A DNA stretch of 15,712 nucleotides from Chloroflexota bacterium (GCA_022574315.1 JACZSH010000021.1:1-15712); one strand, 5' to 3'; counted from the stretch's first letter, positions 7,112-13,840 are shown. Program-made: numbers and translations. The notes: a model not told the origin generated them from the sequence alone.

Positions 7112-8557
7112 TTACTCCCCGATTTTGGCCAGATTCCGGGCGAGTCTTTTCTTGTGCTCCAGGTTGGCACGGCGCATAATCATTATCTTCTGCGCCTGAG
7201 GCGAACCGGCACCGTGCATCGATTCGACCAGGGCGGTGCCGCAGGTCATGCCTTCAATCAGTCTCAGCAGGCGCATCCTGGTTTCGGCGGGAACCTCGGC
7301 AGAGGTTTTCAGGTATTTGTCCACGTACTTGCCAACCACCGAATCTCTCCAGTCCGCCTCCGAGGGCAGGGTGGCCAGCATACCTCCGGCCATATCCTGG
7401 GCAAGCCTGGCTATCTCGTAGACGTTACGGGTCACGTTCAGCTTGGTGACGTTGGCCAGCAGCGGGTCGGCGATAAAGTTACCCGCCGGCAGCTGGTAGC
7501 CCTGGCAGGAACAGGCGATAGAGCAGCAGTAAAGGGTTTCCGCCAGGTGAACCATCTCCACTATCTTGTCCTTGATGTGGGCGGCGCCGGCGGTACCCTG
7601 GGTTTCATTGAGACCGTAAATGGCTCCGATCAGGACGTCGGACAGGCCCGCTTTACACCCGCCGTAATTCTGGCGGTGGGCGGTGGCAAAACGTTCCACC
7701 AGTTCAAAGGCAAAATCGTGTTCCCCGCACATGAAGACGTGTTCCCAGGGAACGAAGACGTCTTCAAACACCAGCAGCGCTTCTCCACCCACGATACCGA
7801 ATTCCGCGTTACCCTGGTCAATCAGGCAGCCGCTGCACTTCCGGTCATCGTTGGTCTGTCGGCCGAAAACGTGGATTACTCCGGGAGCGTCTACCGGCAC
7901 GTAGAAGCAGACGGCAAAATCGGTGTCGGCTTCCTTCATCGCCGTGGTGGGCATGACCAGGTGGCCGTGGGCATTTACCGCGCCGGTAATATGTGTTTTG
8001 GCTCCCCGCACGACGATGCCGTCCTTTTTTTTCTCCACGACGTGGACATACTGGTCCGGGTCGGGCTGCTGGCTGGGAGACAGCCTCCGGTCTCCTTTGG
8101 CGTCGGTCATCGCCCCGGAGAGGAATAAATCTTTGGCCTGTACTTCACGCAGCAAATTGATAAACCGCGGGTGATAATCGGTGCCGTTCTTCTGGTCGAT
8201 GTCGTAGGTGATGGAAAAGATAGCGTTCATTGCGTCATGCCCGACACAGCGGGCAAAGCAGCTCGCCGTGTGCTGCCCGAGAGCGCGCAGCGCTTTGACC
8301 TTTCGTATCAGGTCGTGGGTGCTGTGATGGATGTGAGTAAAGAAATTAATCTTTTTCCCGTCCAGGTGGGAGGTGGTGGTCAGCAGTTCTTCAAATTCGG
8401 GTGCCCGGGCCATGTCGTAGGTAAGCGCGGCGGCATTAACATGAGGCATAAAAGCCGGGTGGTCAGCCACGCTGGCTATTTTTTCGGCTAGGTAATATAT
8501 CTCCGGTTTGAGTCGCCTCAGACTGTCCCGGTATTCGTCACCACGCATCATACCCAT
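7112..8557 (-). CDS. abfD: 4-hydroxybutyryl-CoA dehydratase / vinylacetyl-CoA isomerase
   Basis: AbfD dehydrates 4-hydroxybutyryl-CoA to crotonyl-CoA by a ketyl-radical mechanism using FAD and an unusual [4Fe-4S] cluster; it is used in 4-aminobutyrate fermentation and some CO2-fixation cycles. The protein is of the HpaB fold class, 481 residues against about 490 for the Clostridium enzyme. All four cluster ligands known from C. aminobutyricum (C99, C103, H292, C299) have counterparts: C100 and C104 in SCFARC, H294 and C301 in AHRQNYGGC. Other active-site counterparts are Y298, K302, E259 (GGEAL), T191 and E445 in ESMHGAGSPQ. One difference is alanine at 102 where I recall Q101. The ATG at 8557 follows a GGGAGAGG site. 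The ligands argue against a flavin monooxygenase of the HpaB type. A related dehydratase with another hydroxyacyl-CoA substrate remains possible. Confidence 0.93.
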   Translation of the reverse strand: MGMMRGDEYRDSLRRLKPEIYYLAEKIASVADHPAFMPHVNAAALTYDMARAPEFEELLTTTSHLDGKKINFFTHIHHSTHDLIRKVKALRALGQHTASCFARCVGHDAMNAIFSITYDIDQKNGTDYHPRFINLLREVQAKDLFLSGAMTDAKGDRRLSPSQQPDPDQYVHVVEKKKDGIVVRGAKTHITGAVNAHGHLVMPTTAMKEADTDFAVCFYVPVDAPGVIHVFGRQTNDDRKCSGCLIDQGNAEFGIVGGEALLVFEDVFVPWEHVFMCGEHDFAFELVERFATAHRQNYGGCKAGLSDVLIGAIYGLNETQGTAGAAHIKDKIVEMVHLAETLYCCSIACSCQGYQLPAGNFIADPLLANVTKLNVTRNVYEIARLAQDMAGGMLATLPSEADWRDSVVGKYVDKYLKTSAEVPAETRMRLLRLIEGMTCGTALVESMHGAGSPQAQKIMIMRRANLEHKKRLARNLAKIGE

Positions 8558-8589
8558 AATGATGGTTCCTCTCCCACTGCGGAATGAAA

Positions 8590-8595
8590 ATTATA
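8590..8595 (-). promoter_or_regulatory. Candidate -10 box upstream of abfD
   Basis: The minus strand reads a perfect TATAAT here, 32 bases before the abfD ATG and just past the stop of the upstream miniprotein gene. No convincing -35 hexamer is found 16-18 bases upstream and there is no TG extension. It may be an activator-dependent promoter, or chance. Confidence 0.33.
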
Positions 8596-8611
8596 CAGCC
8601 TGAATCTCTGG

Positions 8612-8800
8612 CTATTCGTAGTTGCGCCCGAGGGCGAGGGCAATCGAAGACAGGAGTAATATTGCCGACAGGGAGAACCAGAAGCCCCAGGTCAGTTCCG
8701 GCGACAGCATGGACGGGTCAATCACGCCCAGCGCTGTGATGATACCCATGACGGCACTGAGTCCGCCGATACCTCCCAGAATCGCGGCTGTTATCCCCAT
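8612..8800 (-). CDS. Two-helix membrane miniprotein, unknown function
   Basis: The 62-residue product has two hydrophobic helices, roughly residues 2-25 (glycine-rich: ILGGIGGLSAVMGIITALG) and 38-57 (WGFWFSLSAILLLSSIALAL). They are joined by a short loop with D28, P29 and E35, and the tail is GRNYE. A strong AAAGGAGG ribosome site precedes the ATG at 8800, which supports real translation. It lies 54 bases upstream of abfD on the same strand and back to back with pncC. Nothing in the sequence gives a function. It could belong to the abfD transcript, but the TATAAT between them suggests it may stand alone. Confidence 0.72.
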   Translation of the reverse strand: MGITAAILGGIGGLSAVMGIITALGVIDPSMLSPELTWGFWFSLSAILLLSSIALALGRNYE

Positions 8801-8817
8801 AATACTTACCTCCTTTG

Positions 8818-8846
8818 TTTATCCTTTTGTCCTGTTATTATATACT
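8818..8846 (+). promoter_or_regulatory. Candidate promoter for pncC
   Basis: TATACT at 8841-8846 is a five-of-six -10 box. TTTATC at 8818-8823, 17 bases upstream, is a weak -35. The element lies in the 66-base AT-rich gap between two divergent genes, where a plus-strand promoter is expected. Confidence 0.38.
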
Positions 8847-8887
8847 TAAAAAAGTAAAAAGTTAAGATGCCTGTTTGGCGGGTGATA

Positions 8888-9382
8888 ATGGCAATGGAGA
8901 ACGGGGTGAACCTGGCGCAGCAAATCGGGGACTTGCTCCGGCAGCGGGGACTAACCCTGGGCGTGGTCGAATCGGCCACCGGCGGGCTGATATCTCACCG
9001 GATAACCGGTGTGCCCGGCAGCTCCGGTTATTATAAGGGGTCGATTATTTCCTACAGCAATGAGGTAAAGGTCAGGCTGGTCGGGGTCAGCGAGGCGACT
9101 ATCCGGCGCTACGGCGCGGTCAGCCCCCAGGTGGCCGAAGAGATGGCGGCGGGAGGCCGGAAAACGCTGGGGGTGGATATTTGCCTGGCCGATACCGGTA
9201 TCGCCGGACCGGATGGCGCCGTGCCCGGAAAACCGGTGGGGCGGTTCTACCTGGGGATGTCACATAAGTCCGGCACCGGCAGCCGGCAGCATGACTTTTC
9301 CGGCGACCGGGAGCAGAACAAGCACCGCGCCGCTGAGGCGGCCCTGGCATGGTTGCGCGAGTACCTCTTGAGTTTGAAATAG
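8888..9382 (+). CDS. pncC: Nicotinamide-nucleotide amidohydrolase (CinA C-terminal family)
   Basis: PncC deamidates nicotinamide mononucleotide (NMN) to nicotinate mononucleotide, returning to the NAD pathway the NMN released by DNA ligase and other reactions. The stand-alone CinA C-terminal domain is complete: VVESATGG at about 26-33, SIISYSNEVKVRLVGV at 52-67, GAVSPQVAEEMA and DTGIAGPDG. The 164 residues (171 from an in-frame ATG at 8867) match a single-domain PncC rather than full CinA, which has an extra molybdopterin-binding-like N-terminus. ATG 8888 is preferred because it leaves a normal leader behind the candidate -10 box and has GCGGGTG before it, but the call is not firm. The product nicotinate mononucleotide feeds NadD and then NadE, which is encoded earlier in this window. 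Confidence 0.92.
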   Translation: MAMENGVNLAQQIGDLLRQRGLTLGVVESATGGLISHRITGVPGSSGYYKGSIISYSNEVKVRLVGVSEATIRRYGAVSPQVAEEMAAGGRKTLGVDICLADTGIAGPDGAVPGKPVGRFYLGMSHKSGTGSRQHDFSGDREQNKHRAAEAALAWLREYLLSLK

Positions 9383-9474
9383 GCCACGGGCGGTCAACTT
9401 AATGGGACCAACGGTGTGTTTAAGAAGGGCGCCGGCCCCTCTTGCCATATCCCCCTCCTTAACGTCAGGGTGCG
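9383..9474. other. Gap between pncC and the rph promoter
   Basis: I see no convincing gene on the plus strand and no clear terminator; GGGCGCCGGCCCC at 9427-9439 is GC-rich but forms no clean stem with a T tract. On the minus strand a strong AAGGAGGGGG precedes ATG 9448 of an open frame that runs back into the 3' end of pncC (to 9260). I do not accept it as a gene on present evidence. Confidence 0.4.
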
Positions 9475-9503
9475 TTGCCTTTAAGCTCGCCCGATGCTAT
9501 ACT
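9475..9503 (+). promoter_or_regulatory. Extended -10 promoter for rph
   Basis: TTGCCT at 9475-9480 and TATACT at 9498-9503 are 17 bases apart, and TGC directly before the -10 makes it an extended -10 element. The rph ATG at 9537 follows behind GGAGAG (9526-9531). This is a well-formed housekeeping promoter. Confidence 0.68.
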
Positions 9504-9536
9504 CTGACTTAGTGTTCTTGAGATTGGAGAGCTTGG

Positions 9537-10256
9537 ATGAAAAGAGGCGACAGCCGGAATTATGACCAGCTGCGGCCAGTCCGTATCCTGCCCGGATTCC
9601 AGGGATTTGCGGAAGGCTCGGCATTAATCGAACTGGGCAAGACCCACGTCCTGTGCTCGGTCAGTACCGAGGAGCGGGTGCCTCACTTTCTCAGAGGGAG
9701 CGGCACGGGCTGGGTTACCGCCGAGTACGCCATGCTGCCGCGAGCTACCGTTACCCGCACTCCCCGTGATTCTACTCTGGGCAGGGTTGGCGGTAGAAAC
9801 CAGGAAATTCAGCGTTTTATTGGCCGCTCATTACGGGCAGTCACTGACCTCAGCGCCCTGGGAGAAAGAACTTTGATCGTCGATTGTGACGTGTTACAGG
9901 CGGATGGCGGCACCCGGGGCGCCGCTATTACCGGAGCTTACGTCGCCCTGCACCAGGCTTTTAAAAAGATGGTGGATATGGGGGTAATTGCCTCCGTGCC
10001 TCTGAAATCGGCGATAGCTGCGGTTAGCGTCGGTATCGTGCGCAGCTATCTGTTGCTTGACCTCTGCTATGACGAGGACAACGGAGCGGCGGTCGATTTC
10101 AACGTGGTGATGACCAGCAAGGGAGAGTTCGTCGAGGTCCAGGGTACCGCGGAAGGCAAGCCGTTCAGCCGGGAAAATATCGATTCCCTGCTTTCCCTGG
10201 CGGAAAAAGGCATCCGGCAGCTTTTTGAGGTTCAGCAGTCCGTCCTGGGGAAATAG
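9537..10256 (+). CDS. rph: Ribonuclease PH
   Basis: RNase PH is a phosphate-dependent 3'-to-5' exoribonuclease that trims tRNA precursors and takes part in RNA turnover. It forms a hexameric ring in the cytoplasm. Seen here are the N-terminal R-x-D-S-R-x-YDQLRPV opening, the phosphate-site region GRNQEIQRFIGRSLRAV (about 84-100) and the metal-binding LDLCYDEDNGAAVDFNVVM, in which the family's catalytic aspartates lie. At 239 residues it is full length. It has its own promoter and ribosome site. It converges on proA with only 8 bases between the stops, so any terminators must lie inside coding sequence. No rdgB partner gene follows it, although that pairing is common elsewhere. Confidence 0.97.
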   Translation: MKRGDSRNYDQLRPVRILPGFQGFAEGSALIELGKTHVLCSVSTEERVPHFLRGSGTGWVTAEYAMLPRATVTRTPRDSTLGRVGGRNQEIQRFIGRSLRAVTDLSALGERTLIVDCDVLQADGGTRGAAITGAYVALHQAFKKMVDMGVIASVPLKSAIAAVSVGIVRSYLLLDLCYDEDNGAAVDFNVVMTSKGEFVEVQGTAEGKPFSRENIDSLLSLAEKGIRQLFEVQQSVLGK

Positions 10257-10264
10257 CTATAAAC

Positions 10265-11539
10265 TTAGCTTCTTACCTGGCCGCTGCCAAAGATAATCCA
10301 CTTATAGGTGGTCAGTTCTTTCAGACCCAGCGGGCCGCGGGCGTGCATCTTCTGGGTACTGATGCCGACTTCGGCTCCCAACCCGAACTGGCTCCCGTCG
10401 GTAAATCGCGTGCTGGCGTTGACATAGACACAGGCCGCATCCACCTCGTTGACGAAGCGCATCGCTGCCTGGTATCCCTCGGTGAGGATAGCTTCGGAAT
10501 GTCCGGAGCCGTAACGCTCGATATGCTCCAGCGCTTCATCCAGCGAATTAACTACCTTAATCGCGGCCACCAGGGAGAGAAACTCCTTCCCCCAGTCTTC
10601 TTCGGTGGCCGGTACCAGGTTCAAGCCGGATTGGGTCTCAAGTATACCGATGACCGACTTGTCGCCGTGTATTTCCACCCCGGCTTTAGCCCATTCGGCG
10701 GCTACCATCGGCAAAAAGCGTCCGGCGATACGGCTATGCACCAGGAGAGTATCCAGGGCATTGCAGACCGTTGGCCGCTGTACCTTGGCATTGTAAGCGA
10801 TGGCCACTGCCTGGTCTACGTCGGCACTGGCATCGACAAAAGTATGGCAAACGCCGATGCCGCCGCTGACCACCGGCATACGGGCGTTTTCGGTGACTGA
10901 TTTTATCAGTCCGGCGCCGCCCCGGGGGATAATCAGGTCGATGACATGGCTCATTTTGAGCATATGGTCGACCAGGGAACGGTCGGTATTTTCCAGGAAC
11001 TGTACCGCGCCGTCCGGTATTCCGGCGCTAACCGCGGCTTCCCGGACTACCCCGGTCAGGGCGCCGCTCGAACGTACCGCTTCCTTGCCTCCCCTCAGGA
11101 TAACGGCGTTACCCGATTTCAGGCAGAGGGCGGAAATATCCACGGTGACGTTGGGCCGGCTTTCATAAATAGCGCCGATGACTCCCAGAGGCACCCGCTT
11201 TTTGCCTATTTGCAACCCGTTGGGCTGGGTACGCATCTCAAATATCTCACCCACCGGGTCGGGCAGGGCGGCTATGGTGAGCATGTCCTGCGCCATCGCC
11301 TCGAGGCGGCTTTCATCCAGCATGAGACGGTCGAGCATGGCGGCGCTCATGCCTGAGGCCTCCGCTTCCTGGTAGTCAATCTTGTTGGCGGCCAGTATCT
11401 CGCCCTTATTGGTGATGAGAAGGCGGCTGATATTCTGCAGGGCTTTATTCTTGATATCGGTGGACAGGTTAGCCAGCCGGTGGGCCGCCGCCTTGGCAGC
11501 TCGTCCCTTACTCTCCAGTTCTTCGATGGCTGATTTCAT
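10265..11539 (-). CDS. proA: Glutamate-5-semialdehyde dehydrogenase (gamma-glutamyl phosphate reductase)
   Basis: ProA reduces gamma-glutamyl phosphate to glutamate-5-semialdehyde with NADPH, the second step of proline synthesis. The aldehyde-dehydrogenase fold is recognisable from IGAIYESRPNVTVD (121-134), LKSGNAVILRGGKEA (140-154) and the catalytic C259 in QRPTVCNALDTLLVH. The C-terminal RFTDGSQFGLGAEVGIST and RGPLGLKELTTYKW are also typical. The length of 424 residues is normal. It lies 41 bases after the unknown 97-residue gene and probably shares the proB promoter. The labile acyl-phosphate made by ProB is usually thought to be handed directly to ProA, so the separation of the two genes by a third is notable. 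Confidence 0.97.
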   Translation of the reverse strand: MKSAIEELESKGRAAKAAAHRLANLSTDIKNKALQNISRLLITNKGEILAANKIDYQEAEASGMSAAMLDRLMLDESRLEAMAQDMLTIAALPDPVGEIFEMRTQPNGLQIGKKRVPLGVIGAIYESRPNVTVDISALCLKSGNAVILRGGKEAVRSSGALTGVVREAAVSAGIPDGAVQFLENTDRSLVDHMLKMSHVIDLIIPRGGAGLIKSVTENARMPVVSGGIGVCHTFVDASADVDQAVAIAYNAKVQRPTVCNALDTLLVHSRIAGRFLPMVAAEWAKAGVEIHGDKSVIGILETQSGLNLVPATEEDWGKEFLSLVAAIKVVNSLDEALEHIERYGSGHSEAILTEGYQAAMRFVNEVDAACVYVNASTRFTDGSQFGLGAEVGISTQKMHARGPLGLKELTTYKWIIFGSGQVRS

Positions 11540-11580
11540 CTTTTACTCCTGCCGTTTCCGGATAACGGGCTGGTGGGGCT

Positions 11581-11874
11581 TTAGCCCTCCGGTACGTCAT
11601 CCGGGGGCACTTGAAATGTACTGATACCGGTAAACTGGTAAACATACCGGGGCGGTACGCCGCTCACCGCCCGGTTTACCCTCTTTTTCAGGCGGCACCG
11701 GCCATGCCGTTTATCTTCCAACTCGATTATGTAGCCGTCGTTGTCACTGATACGAATATAGTCGATAAGCGTCAGTTCTCCCCACCACCCGGAATCCGAT
11801 TCATTATGAAACTGGTAATTAACTTCGGTTAGCAGTTCATGGTTGCTGAGTTTGTAGAGTTTACCTGTGCTCAT
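11581..11874 (-). CDS. Unknown 97-residue protein between proB and proA
   Basis: I do not recognise the family. The product looks mostly beta-stranded. An N-terminal KLYKLSNHELLTEVNYQF leads to a conserved-looking SGWWGELTLIDYI core, then GYIIELEDKRHGRCRLKKR, which is strongly charged and basic, and PPRYVYQFTGISTFQV near the end. There is no signal peptide and no membrane helix. AGGAGGG ends 5 bases before the ATG, and the proB stop codon TAG is itself part of that ribosome site (TAGGAGGG). Translation should therefore be coupled to proB. The coupling implies co-expression with proline synthesis; whether it acts on ProB or ProA, or is a passenger, cannot be told. Confidence 0.83.
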   Translation of the reverse strand: MSTGKLYKLSNHELLTEVNYQFHNESDSGWWGELTLIDYIRISDNDGYIIELEDKRHGRCRLKKRVNRAVSGVPPRYVYQFTGISTFQVPPDDVPEG

Positions 11875-11884
11875 GGTGTCCCTC

Positions 11885-13036
11885 CTATAAGACGGTCAGA
11901 TTATTTCGGTGCACCACTTCCGGTCCATAGTCAAAACCGAGCAGACCGGCAATCTTGCCGGATTTTTCTCCCCGGATGAGATTGATGTCGTTAAAGCTGT
12001 AGTTGGTTATGCCGCAAGCCAGGTGAGACCCGTCGCTATCATAGATGTCAACAATGTCTCCGCGGTTAAAGCTGCCTTCCGTTTTCTTGATACCGGCGGC
12101 GAGCAAACTTCTCTTTTGTTGCCTGAGCGCCACGGCGGCTCCGGAATCGATAATCAGCTTACCCTGTGTGCTCAGTCCGCAGAGCATCCAGCGTTTACGG
12201 CTCTCAAGCTTACCGCTGGTCGGTACAAAACAGGTACCGACCGCTTCGCCGGCAGCCAGCCTGGGAATAATGTCCGGTTCCCGTCCGTCGGCAATTACCA
12301 CGACCACTCCTGACGAGGTCGCCAGCCTGGCGGCTTCGATCTTGGTAATCATGCCGCCGGTGCCGAGGTTACCCGACGTATCGGTGACCAGTCGCTCAAT
12401 CTCCGAATCTATACGGTCTACCCGCGGGATAAGACGGGCGCTGGGGTCGCGGTTCGGGTCAGCCGTATGCAGACCGGCCGTATCGGTGAGCAGCATCAGC
12501 AGGTCGGCATCAATCAAATTAGCCACCATGGCGGAAAGATTGTCGTTATCACCGAATTTCGCCTCATCAATTTCATCAATCGCCACCACGTCGTTTTCAT
12601 TAACGATGCAAATCACGCCCAGTTCCATCAGGGCAAGGAGAGTATTGCGGGCATTCAGATAGCCCGCCCGGTCGGAGAGGTCGGCCTTGGTAAGTAAAGC
12701 CTGGGCAACCGTGATATCAAGTTTGCCGAATAACTGGTCATAAACGTTCATCAGGCGATTTTGCCCGACCGAGGCCAGCACCTGCTTGAGGGGGATGTCT
12801 TTAATTTTCCTGGTCAACCCCAGTTTGTGCTTGCCGGCGGCTATTGCTCCCGAAGAAACGATAATAAGCTCCAGACCCTGTGCGTGCAGCTGGGCTACCT
12901 GTTTAACCAGGCTCGATATCGTGTCCTGGTTAAGGTGGTCACCGCCGCCGGTAAGCAGGCTGGTACCCAGCTTGACCACTATCCGCCGGTATTGCCTCTT
13001 AATTAAGTTTTCTTGGCGCCTTTTCTTTTCTACCAT
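11885..13036 (-). CDS. proB: Glutamate 5-kinase with PUA domain
   Basis: ProB phosphorylates glutamate to gamma-glutamyl phosphate, the committed and usually proline-inhibited step of proline synthesis. The amino-acid kinase domain spans about 15-270: VVKLGTSLLTGG (20-31), SSGAIAAGKHKLG (61-73), CIVNENDVVA (143-152), KFGDNDNLSA and GTGGMITKIEAA (225-236). A PUA domain follows at about 292-370 (LLAAGIKKTEGSFNRGDIVDI). The length of 383 residues is normal for the two-domain form. The first 15 residues (VEKKRRQENLIKRQ) are a basic extension before the usual start of the fold; the ATG at 13036 has GGGTGG upstream. It is the first gene of the proB-unknown-proA unit. Confidence 0.96.
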   Translation of the reverse strand: MVEKKRRQENLIKRQYRRIVVKLGTSLLTGGGDHLNQDTISSLVKQVAQLHAQGLELIIVSSGAIAAGKHKLGLTRKIKDIPLKQVLASVGQNRLMNVYDQLFGKLDITVAQALLTKADLSDRAGYLNARNTLLALMELGVICIVNENDVVAIDEIDEAKFGDNDNLSAMVANLIDADLLMLLTDTAGLHTADPNRDPSARLIPRVDRIDSEIERLVTDTSGNLGTGGMITKIEAARLATSSGVVVVIADGREPDIIPRLAAGEAVGTCFVPTSGKLESRKRWMLCGLSTQGKLIIDSGAAVALRQQKRSLLAAGIKKTEGSFNRGDIVDIYDSDGSHLACGITNYSFNDINLIRGEKSGKIAGLLGFDYGPEVVHRNNLTVL

Positions 13037-13063
13037 TTACCAACCACCCGTGCCGTTGGCTCT

Positions 13064-13093
13064 ATTATAGCAAGTGATGGGTGATGTGGACAA
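13064..13093 (-). promoter_or_regulatory. Extended -10 promoter for proB
   Basis: On the minus strand a perfect TATAAT (13064-13069) is preceded by TGC, giving an extended -10. TTGTCC (13088-13093) is the -35 at an 18-base spacing. The proB ATG lies 27 bases downstream of the -10. It is a strong predicted promoter. The remaining gap to about 13209 is AT-richer and I see no gene, RNA or clear terminator in it. Confidence 0.68.
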
Positions 13094-13209
13094 GAAGACT
13101 ATTCCTGGATTACTATTGATATCGTATCTGGTAATCTGCTTCAGCGGGAACCTCCGGAATTAAGCGGTAAGGATAAGATAATTCCAGTTACTACGTTTGC
13201 TGGCATGGG

Positions 13210-13760
13210 ATGAACGCATTAAAACAGCCTAATAACAGGTCGGTGCTGTCCATTACGGCGGTGATTACCTTTTCGGTTTTTTAGACACCCATCTGCTGAT
13301 ACCTATCCTCGCTATTTATACTTTGGAACTTGGGGCCAGCATCGGGACTGTCGGACTCGTTATCGGGTTGTATTCCATAACCAACACGCCGGCAAATATC
13401 CTCTTCGGCCGGCTGATTGACCGGATAGGTTACCGCTTACCGCTGGTGGGTGGCCTGCTGGGCAGCGCCCTGAGCATGTTTTTATATACGGTAAGCCGAT
13501 TCCCAATTCACCTGGCCATGGTGCGGGTTATTCATGGGATAACCGGGGCGCCCATCGGCCCGGCGACGATGTCGGTGTTTGCCGACTACGGCAGCGAGAC
13601 CCGGAAGGGACGGGCAATGGGTTTGTACGGCATGGCTCTGGCGTCGGCTACTCTGGTCGGCTATGGGGTGAGCGGTGTGCTTGCCTCCCGGTTGGGCTAC
13701 CGGGCCGTTTTCTTTCTCGGGTCACTGATACTGGTTGTGGGCGCTTCGAAGCATATTTGA
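13210..13760 (+). pseudogene. Broken major facilitator superfamily transporter (N-terminal half, frameshifted)
   Basis: An MFS permease remnant. From ATG 13210 the frame reads 24 codons, ending SVF at a TAG (13282-13284). The next frame continues without a break in sense: LDTHLLIPILAIYTLELG and on. One extra T in the six-T run at 13277-13282 would restore V-F-L-D, so a single-base loss explains the break. The joined product would be about 183 residues with six membrane helices, including the MFS loop motif GRLIDRIGYR after helix 2 and RVIHGITGAPIGP in helix 4. It stops at GASKHI just after helix 6, and the C-terminal six helices are missing. A sequencing error could account for the T run but not for the lost half. 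The substrate is unknown. Confidence 0.82.
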
Positions 13761-13785
13761 GTTAACCTGGCGCCGGTGATAAGAT
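13757..13785 (+). promoter_or_regulatory. Candidate extended -10 promoter for mfd
   Basis: TTGAGT (13757-13762) and TAAGAT (13780-13785) are 17 bases apart, each four of six to consensus, and TGA before the -10 makes it an extended element. The -35 overlaps the stop codon of the MFS remnant, so mfd would have its own transcript starting about 50 bases before its GTG. Confidence 0.48.
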
Positions 13786-13840
13786 TTAGCAGAGGGCTGG
13801 TCGGTAACGGCGAGCCCATAAGGTATTTGGGGAGGATTTT

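Noticed and set aside
7154..8128. A 324-codon open frame on the plus strand opposite abfD
   Set aside because: It is antisense to a gene whose cluster ligands and active-site residues are all conserved. The long frame follows from GC-rich codon use, with no ribosome site or family resemblance.
10257..10264. Possible shared terminator between the convergent rph and proA
   Set aside because: Only 8 bases separate the stop codons and no hairpin with a T tract is visible on either strand nearby.
13100..13200. Possible inverted repeat around GATATC between proB and the MFS remnant
   Set aside because: The arms beyond the short palindrome do not match well enough to call an operator or terminator.
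13277..13283. A TTTTTTA heptamer resembling the classic -1 ribosomal slippery site
   Set aside because: The heptamer is in phase with the downstream frame, not with the frame that starts at 13210, so tandem -1 slippage of the classic kind does not fit. Single-codon slippage is listed separately with low weight.
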